From Ascaris suum (Eukaryota; Nematoda; Chromadorea; Rhabditida; Ascarididae): DNA of 64,000 nucleotides. The notes beneath the pieces were generated by a model. That model saw nothing but the letters and a program-made list of their open reading frames with translations, ran no database searches and was not told the origin of the DNA. Position 1 is the stretch's first letter. Every line of letters begins with the position of its first letter. Positions 58,401-64,000 of the stretch are shown here, piece after piece. The position numbers and the translations under genes were made by a program. The stretch is taken from NCBI GenBank assembly GCA_013433145.1, contig CM024177.1, positions 144,501 to 208,500 on the forward strand, given 5' to 3'.

Positions 58401-60766
58401 ATGTTTTTGTCAGCAATCCACTGCAATAACACACTGGCATATGACGGGAGCCGTCATTAGAGGTGCGGCTTCCTCGCACCTCTCTCTCCGCTCCCTCCCC
58501 TCCTCCTACGTCTGCCTTTGGCTTGCTGAACACGCAGAAAGCTTACTTTTGACATAACACTGATGATTTCTCCCGTATTAGTGAAATTTTCTAATTTTCC
58601 CATTAAAGTACGGGCCGTCAGGTTTTTAAAACTGCGCCCATTAAAATATATTGTGCAATACCTTCAATACTCGACTAAACTTCGACATACACTATACACT
58701 GCACTCGACAAAATTAGTTCGTATTGTACATACATAGTTCCGCTTAAGCTATATCTGTATTTTACCTCAGAAGTGCCTCTTAGAGTAGTAAGTGGACTGC
58801 ACTGATATGCAATAAAAAAAATATACACAACTGCATAATAGCGGACATAACAGGAGGAAAGGAGGGAAAGAATTTGAAGAGCTAACAACGGGCATACATC
58901 CGGAGGAAACACTAACACGAACGATTAACATAACGTTGCAAACGGCGATAACAGGACGACTTAAAGGAGAGAGATGACCAATTTCTTCATGAATTTGACA
59001 AGATTTTTTTCCACTATAATAAAGAGAAGCAATCTCTTTCAAACCGTCGCGATGCTACAGATATACAAAATCAGCATTCACATTCTCTGCAGTAAAAATT
59101 GCGTTCCAATTTAAAATGACTATTGGAGAGAACAATTTGCAAATGGTCGCCTAAAATCTACTTTCCAGCAAAAATATACAAACTGGACTTCAATATTTTG
59201 AAGTCTTCAAGCCTATTTCAATGTTGGGCATCATCTTGTATTGCAAACAAAAGAAACCAGCTCTGCATATCTGCATTAAGTTCTTCAAGAAGTGGACGGC
59301 AGCAATGAAGTTTGTTGTAGCGCCAAAGAGACGGACACTGCAGACACTGCATAACAGTTTATTACTTCATAAAACGCGTTGACAATTTAAGTGAGGTGTA
59401 ATTTTTTGAAATATACGTATTTCAGAAAGTGCTTCCCACTAAAATGGTCAACGCGTCTTATGATGCAATGTATGAACCCGTCTTTCGCAAGAAGATAAAT
59501 AATGTTCACTCGTAAGGAATATTCACTGTTGAACCGCTTATGTGTAAGAGAGGTCTTTTCAGACAGATGTCGAAACTCAACAAGGTAGTATGTGGCGTAA
59601 TCGGATGTTTCAAGGAGGCGGCTGGTGTAAATGAGCTCGATCCAGGCTAACCTAGACGCAAACTTACGCGCCTTCTTCCAGGCGTTGATCGCATCAGTTG
59701 GAACTTTTCTAGTTACCATCCTCTGGCATTTGATAATGTTAACAGCTACGTCACAAACTCCTGCAGTCAGGACTTGCAAAGTCCCGCTACCTCATTCCTA
59801 AGCTTCAGTACATTCTGTAGAGGGAATGCCAAGCATACGAAATCAGAAACGTTTGCTAGTAGAAAAAATCGAACTTATGAACTTCAGATAAACAATAAAC
59901 TTGAAGAGAAAATGACCGATTCGAAGAGTACAAGGCTGTTCCCTGGAAGTGGGCTTGAAGAATTCACGACACCTACCCTGCAAATTTAATTCGTGAAAAT
60001 GTGCCAAAAGCAGAATCAAATTTCTCTAACAAGGGCTTTTAGGCAAACTGGTGCCGAAAGTACCATTCTAGAAGATGGGAAATATTTGGGGTAGTCCGTT
60101 TGGGGAGGAAAGGAAAGTAAAACACAAATTTCACCTTAAAAGATGCTCACTGAGTAAGTCTAGCAGCGACTTGGACGCCTCCTGAGTCCCTCCACTTTGC
60201 CAACTTCGATCGTTCCAGCGCTCCAAGAACAATACCAAACAATGAACATTAGTTAAAACGTGCAAAGAGTGGACGAAAAAGTCTTTCGCAATATCTGTTC
60301 TGAGAAGAGAAAAAAAGAATCTCCTTGCTTTCGATGAAATATATGATATAATTTTTCAATTTTGAAGCAAACAAAAAATGCATAACATTTTAAGAGATCC
60401 GAAAGCTAAGCAGGAAAGCACATCAACGATTCAGCAGCTGACTATAGTAACAGAAACCAATCAAAATTCAAATATGTATAAACACTAAAAGAATCGACGA
60501 CAACTGTACAATAATCCTATGACTAACCTCATTATCCCATCTACGACGAAGGCGGCCGTAAAATCTCGAAGGTCGCGAAGGAAAGTTGGTGGCAAGGAAA
60601 TCGGCATTTTAAAGAAAACAAAAAAACATTATTTGGCTAAATATAACATCATTTTTCATACCATTTTTTGAGCAAAAAGAAAACTACTAGGAGAAAGTAC
60701 AAGAACTGTAGAGGGCTCCTAATTATGAATGACGACTGTAACATACGAGACATTCTCCAAGCCCCT

Positions 60767-60780
60767 CCCCCCCCCCCCCC
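60767..60780. repeat. Poly(C) tract, 14 bases
   Basis: C run in the gene-free right part of the window. Confidence 0.95.
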
Positions 60781-62376
60781 AACTTATCCTGGACATTCAA
60801 CGTAAGCGAGCGACAGCGAAGCAAGGGAAATAGCTGCAGGGATCTATCGGCAGCAGAAAACATCAATGCGCGGGTGGATCGATTGAATGTTACAGTGGCG
60901 AGCGTGCCGAAGCTGTTAATCCCCCCATATGATTGAAGCGAAGCGTTCAACGCACCGTGTCGCTGCTCAAAGAGCGGGTGAAATCGCAATGCAATTTCCC
61001 AGCTGGCAGTAATGCTAAAATTCTCTATTCCGCACTTCCCTATTAGTGGCTCATAAATAAACAGTGTTTGCTATTCGCCCATTAGAGTATCAACCTCTAG
61101 CGATCAAACAATACAAAGCAGCTTAAAACTTCGATTGTTGGGTGCCCTTGCAACTTCGCTAAGGGCATCCTTCAGCTCTGGGAAGTGCTACTTTATGGAG
61201 TTTTCCAAAATGCTGAACTGCTAGAGAAAATCAACGGAAAGAACGAATAAAAAGGATTGTCTAATATACAAGCCAAACATCAAAGACGCTCTTTTTTAGC
61301 GCAGTTCAGCCTAACGCGCACTATGACGGGTCAGGCTATGGAGGGTCGAAAGAATGCAAACATTCCAATTGCTTGTAACTGTACGTACAAAGACTGTTGA
61401 AAACAAATGACGATTCGAGGTGAAGACCATCGTGCGAGAAGGTCAAGTCAACTATGCAACTTACTGTAACCGCTGGTCAGTGGAAATTCGACATGATCAG
61501 CTGAAAAGCCTTTGCAAAAAAGGCAGCAAGCACTCAAAGTCGTCACCTCTAATATATGGATCATGCAAACTCAGGTTTTTGAATTTCTTACGAAAACTTT
61601 GTTGTGTGATTAAAACTTGAGTTTTTTTCCCCCAGAAGCATTCTTGACGGTCGTAGCAATCAATCTTTTTTACCTCGTCAGGTGAATGGAATAATGCGAA
61701 TGCTGCTACAGTCGGCTGGTAATGAAACTCGGAGGAAATAATAGGTGCCCCTCCCCCCACTTTACCTCGCCCCTCACCAAAAAATCCACATTTATCCGAC
61801 ATATCCAGTTTCGGAGAAAATCCGAGTTAGCAAAGGCCACACGAAGTCGATCAAGTTCTTGAACAGGTAGTCCCAAGTAGTTACGGTTACGTCCACCTCA
61901 GTAGATTGTCGCCTACCTTCTTTCCTATTTCCCCTATTCAAACTGCTATGCTTTACCTAAACTGTTCCAGCCCCAAACTAGATCTCAGGAAAATAACATT
62001 TTAAATCCATACAGTTTTTTGAAACCTACCAACCTCGTATTATCAAAAGGTACTTGGCTCTGAACTAAGAAAGGAATGCGAGAGGCGAAGGAAAAAAGAT
62101 TTGTGGATCCTATGAAACAGGTTGGCCAGCTCTAGTTATTTAGATTCAGCTTGTGACTGAGCATGCGCCGGGAGGAGAGGGAAAAGAACTCGGGTGGAAG
62201 TGCTGTGACCAGGGCGCTGGGAATGATAATGGTTTTCACGTTCCTTGGCGTTCTTGCTATGCAATCCTATCTTTCAAATATAAATTCATAGTGGAAAATT
62301 AAATGTAAGTGTGGCACTGGAAAACTGTGACGGCCATATTCTCCTCGGTTTGTAATAGGATAAGTACGGTAGTTAG

Positions 62377-62499
62377 TTGCACCAAATGCCACAAGCCTGA
62401 CATGATCATCAAACGTTGTTCTCCACGGCTAAAGCAAGAGAATGATGAGTGTACGTTTTATCATCGATGTTTTCGTTGCTCGACACATCTATCCACCCG
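62377..62499 (+). CDS. Possible LIM-like zinc-finger exon (candidate only)
   Basis: Reads CTKCHKPDMIIKR, a spacer, then CTFYHRCFRCSTHLST. C-x2-C followed by YH-CFRC resembles the first finger of LIM domains. A TTAG acceptor precedes it and a GTGAAT donor follows in matching phase 2. However, H-R-C is one residue shorter than the usual H-x2-C, and the expected final Cys is His. No second LIM finger or neighbouring exon was found on +. It could be a decayed exon or chance. Confidence 0.25.
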
Positions 62500-64000
62500 G
62501 TGAATTGATGAAAACGCTGAATCAGCGTTGTTCTGACGACAGCAAGTAGACGCCAAAAGCTAAGCGATAACGCTTCCGACGCAACAGGAACTGTCGACAA
62601 TGCAGCAAGTAGAAGCAAACGAGTGGAAATACAGCCAACCAGGCTGTCGTGCTGTGCGCTTTTACATTTCACCCCATCTATTCAATCAACGTTTCGCTGG
62701 GATGGGCTAAAAACGATTGAAAAATACCCTTCAATATGTTTTCACATCAAATTCAGCGGGCCATAAAAATCGTGAAATTCCAGTTTCTGGTCACAACCGA
62801 CCATCACAGAAATAAATAAATTTCATTCGAAGATTTCATGGAAACTTTAAGCGTCAACAGCTAAATAAAGAGTGCGGTGAATCATAACGAAGCTGAAGCA
62901 GAAAAGTGATGCCACTATACTACTTTTTCGTTTCAATACTGCACTCTAATTTTTTCAAAAACGCTATGAATATTTCACTGTTCTCGGCGCCCAAACTATC
63001 TATATAGAGATGGTACTTCGCTTCGTTCTTGAGAAGTCCACAAATGGTGAAATACCGCCAAAACGCTATGTATTTGCACTTCACCATTATATACTTTTAT
63101 GTCTCAGGCAAATTGACTTGCAAATCACGTCTGTTGTAGACCTAACAACACTCGTTAGAAGACTAGATTCCACCTGGAGTTAGAAAGTACAGGTTAAATG
63201 ATAATTACAATATAAAGGAGCCATTACAAATACTGGATCTCTCCAGAGAAGTCCGACTCCTCGAACATAAGGTCGCTTTGAAAGGTGGGAATGCTATCAG
63301 TGCCTCTCCGATATATGCCTCCACCCCGAAACTGGCACAGAACGCGTTGCTTATTCGACGTAATGGCACACTGAGTTCTGAAAAAAGAAAGTAAACTGGA
63401 GATTCGATGCGCTAACAGCAGAAAAACGAATTCGATCTTCTTACGAATATAGGTCAGTTACGAAATTTTCGAAGTGCATAAAGTGCGTAACACCTCCACT
63501 CCCCTCTTCCTACGTTACCTTTTAGGCTATCAGCGCTATATTTTCCGAGGCTTATAAATGGGGAAAAATACGATAAATGATGTGCTGTGTATATCGTCAG
63601 AAATTTCTCCTGACCTTGCGATAATGTTTGTTCTCTGAGTGTAGCTAGTTGAATATACCAAAATATCCGGTAATCAATTTATTTTATGCCAATTTCGAGA
63701 GGCACTTTTAGCGTTACAAACTTCTCGAAACGGATCCGTGTTCGAGGAATGTCGCGAAAAGAAGGGGCTTCTAAAATGAGGAATACGATACATCATAAAT
63801 GAATGTATCAAACAAACGTTCCAAAATTTTCAAGCTATCAATCGCTGGCAAAGAGGTCTATTTATTAAAGGAGGCCAAAAGTATTACAACAGCAATGAAT
63901 GCTGCAGTGTTTAAAATGCAATGTGGGCATACGAAATCAGTGACAGTTCCGAGCTCAGCGATGGCTAAAAGACGAAAATGAAAAAAAGAACAAAATATTC

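Larger units (their letters stand above)
55491..64000. other. Upstream region with no supported gene
   Basis: About 8.5 kb with no convincing multi-exon gene on either strand. It should contain the promoter and 5' UTR of the alp-1-like gene. The longest ORFs (157 codons on + at 56584, 130 codons on - at 59779) show no family features. A weak LIM-like exon candidate is listed separately. Confidence 0.5.

Noticed and set aside
59387..59779. 130-codon - ORF
   Set aside because: No family features recognised and no supporting exons around it. Length alone is weak evidence.

Overview
This is an animal genome window, almost certainly from a nematode. Five multi-exon genes with GT-AG introns of tens to thousands of bases can be read by eye. 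Intronic sequence contains a degenerate array of GCCTAA units, the C-strand of the nematode telomere repeat TTAGGC. One gene looks like the nematode ALP/Enigma gene alp-1, and long G/C homopolymer tracts are scattered through the window. I cannot name the species or clade.

Layout. The + strand from the left edge to about 20 kb carries the middle and 3' part of a filamin gene (about 23 visible coding exons, roughly twelve immunoglobulin-like filamin repeats). The rest of the window is read on the - strand. In transcription order it holds an alp-1-like PDZ/ZM-motif gene (55.5-45.5 kb), an ARGLU1-like coiled-coil gene (42.3-37.7 kb), an OTUD6B-like deubiquitinase (36.1-29.4 kb) and an ELMO-domain (ELMOD) Arf-GAP gene (27.4-21.9 kb). 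Filamin and ELMOD converge, with poly(A) signals about 1.4 kb apart. I could support no gene from 55.5 to 64 kb apart from one weak LIM-like exon candidate on the + strand.

Function. Filamin and ALP/Enigma proteins both belong to the actin/Z-line cytoskeleton, but they are on opposite strands and I have no evidence that their proximity matters. ARGLU1 (splicing/transcription cofactor), OTUD6B (deubiquitinase) and ELMOD (Arf-family GAP) are housekeeping genes.

Oddities. Three coding disruptions occur in otherwise well-conserved exons: a one-base deficit in a filamin exon, an in-frame TAA in the last recognisable filamin exon, and an in-frame TAG in the last ARGLU1 exon. Both stops stand where glutamine would fit. 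One filamin repeat lacks its first half, and the gap coincides with the intron holding the telomere-like array. The filamin introns also hold a 33-bp minisatellite that is open on both strands and four long (AT)n tracts. I did not find a novel multi-gene system. The most useful observations are the coding disruptions, the telomere-like array and the possible isoform switch at the end of the alp-1-like gene.
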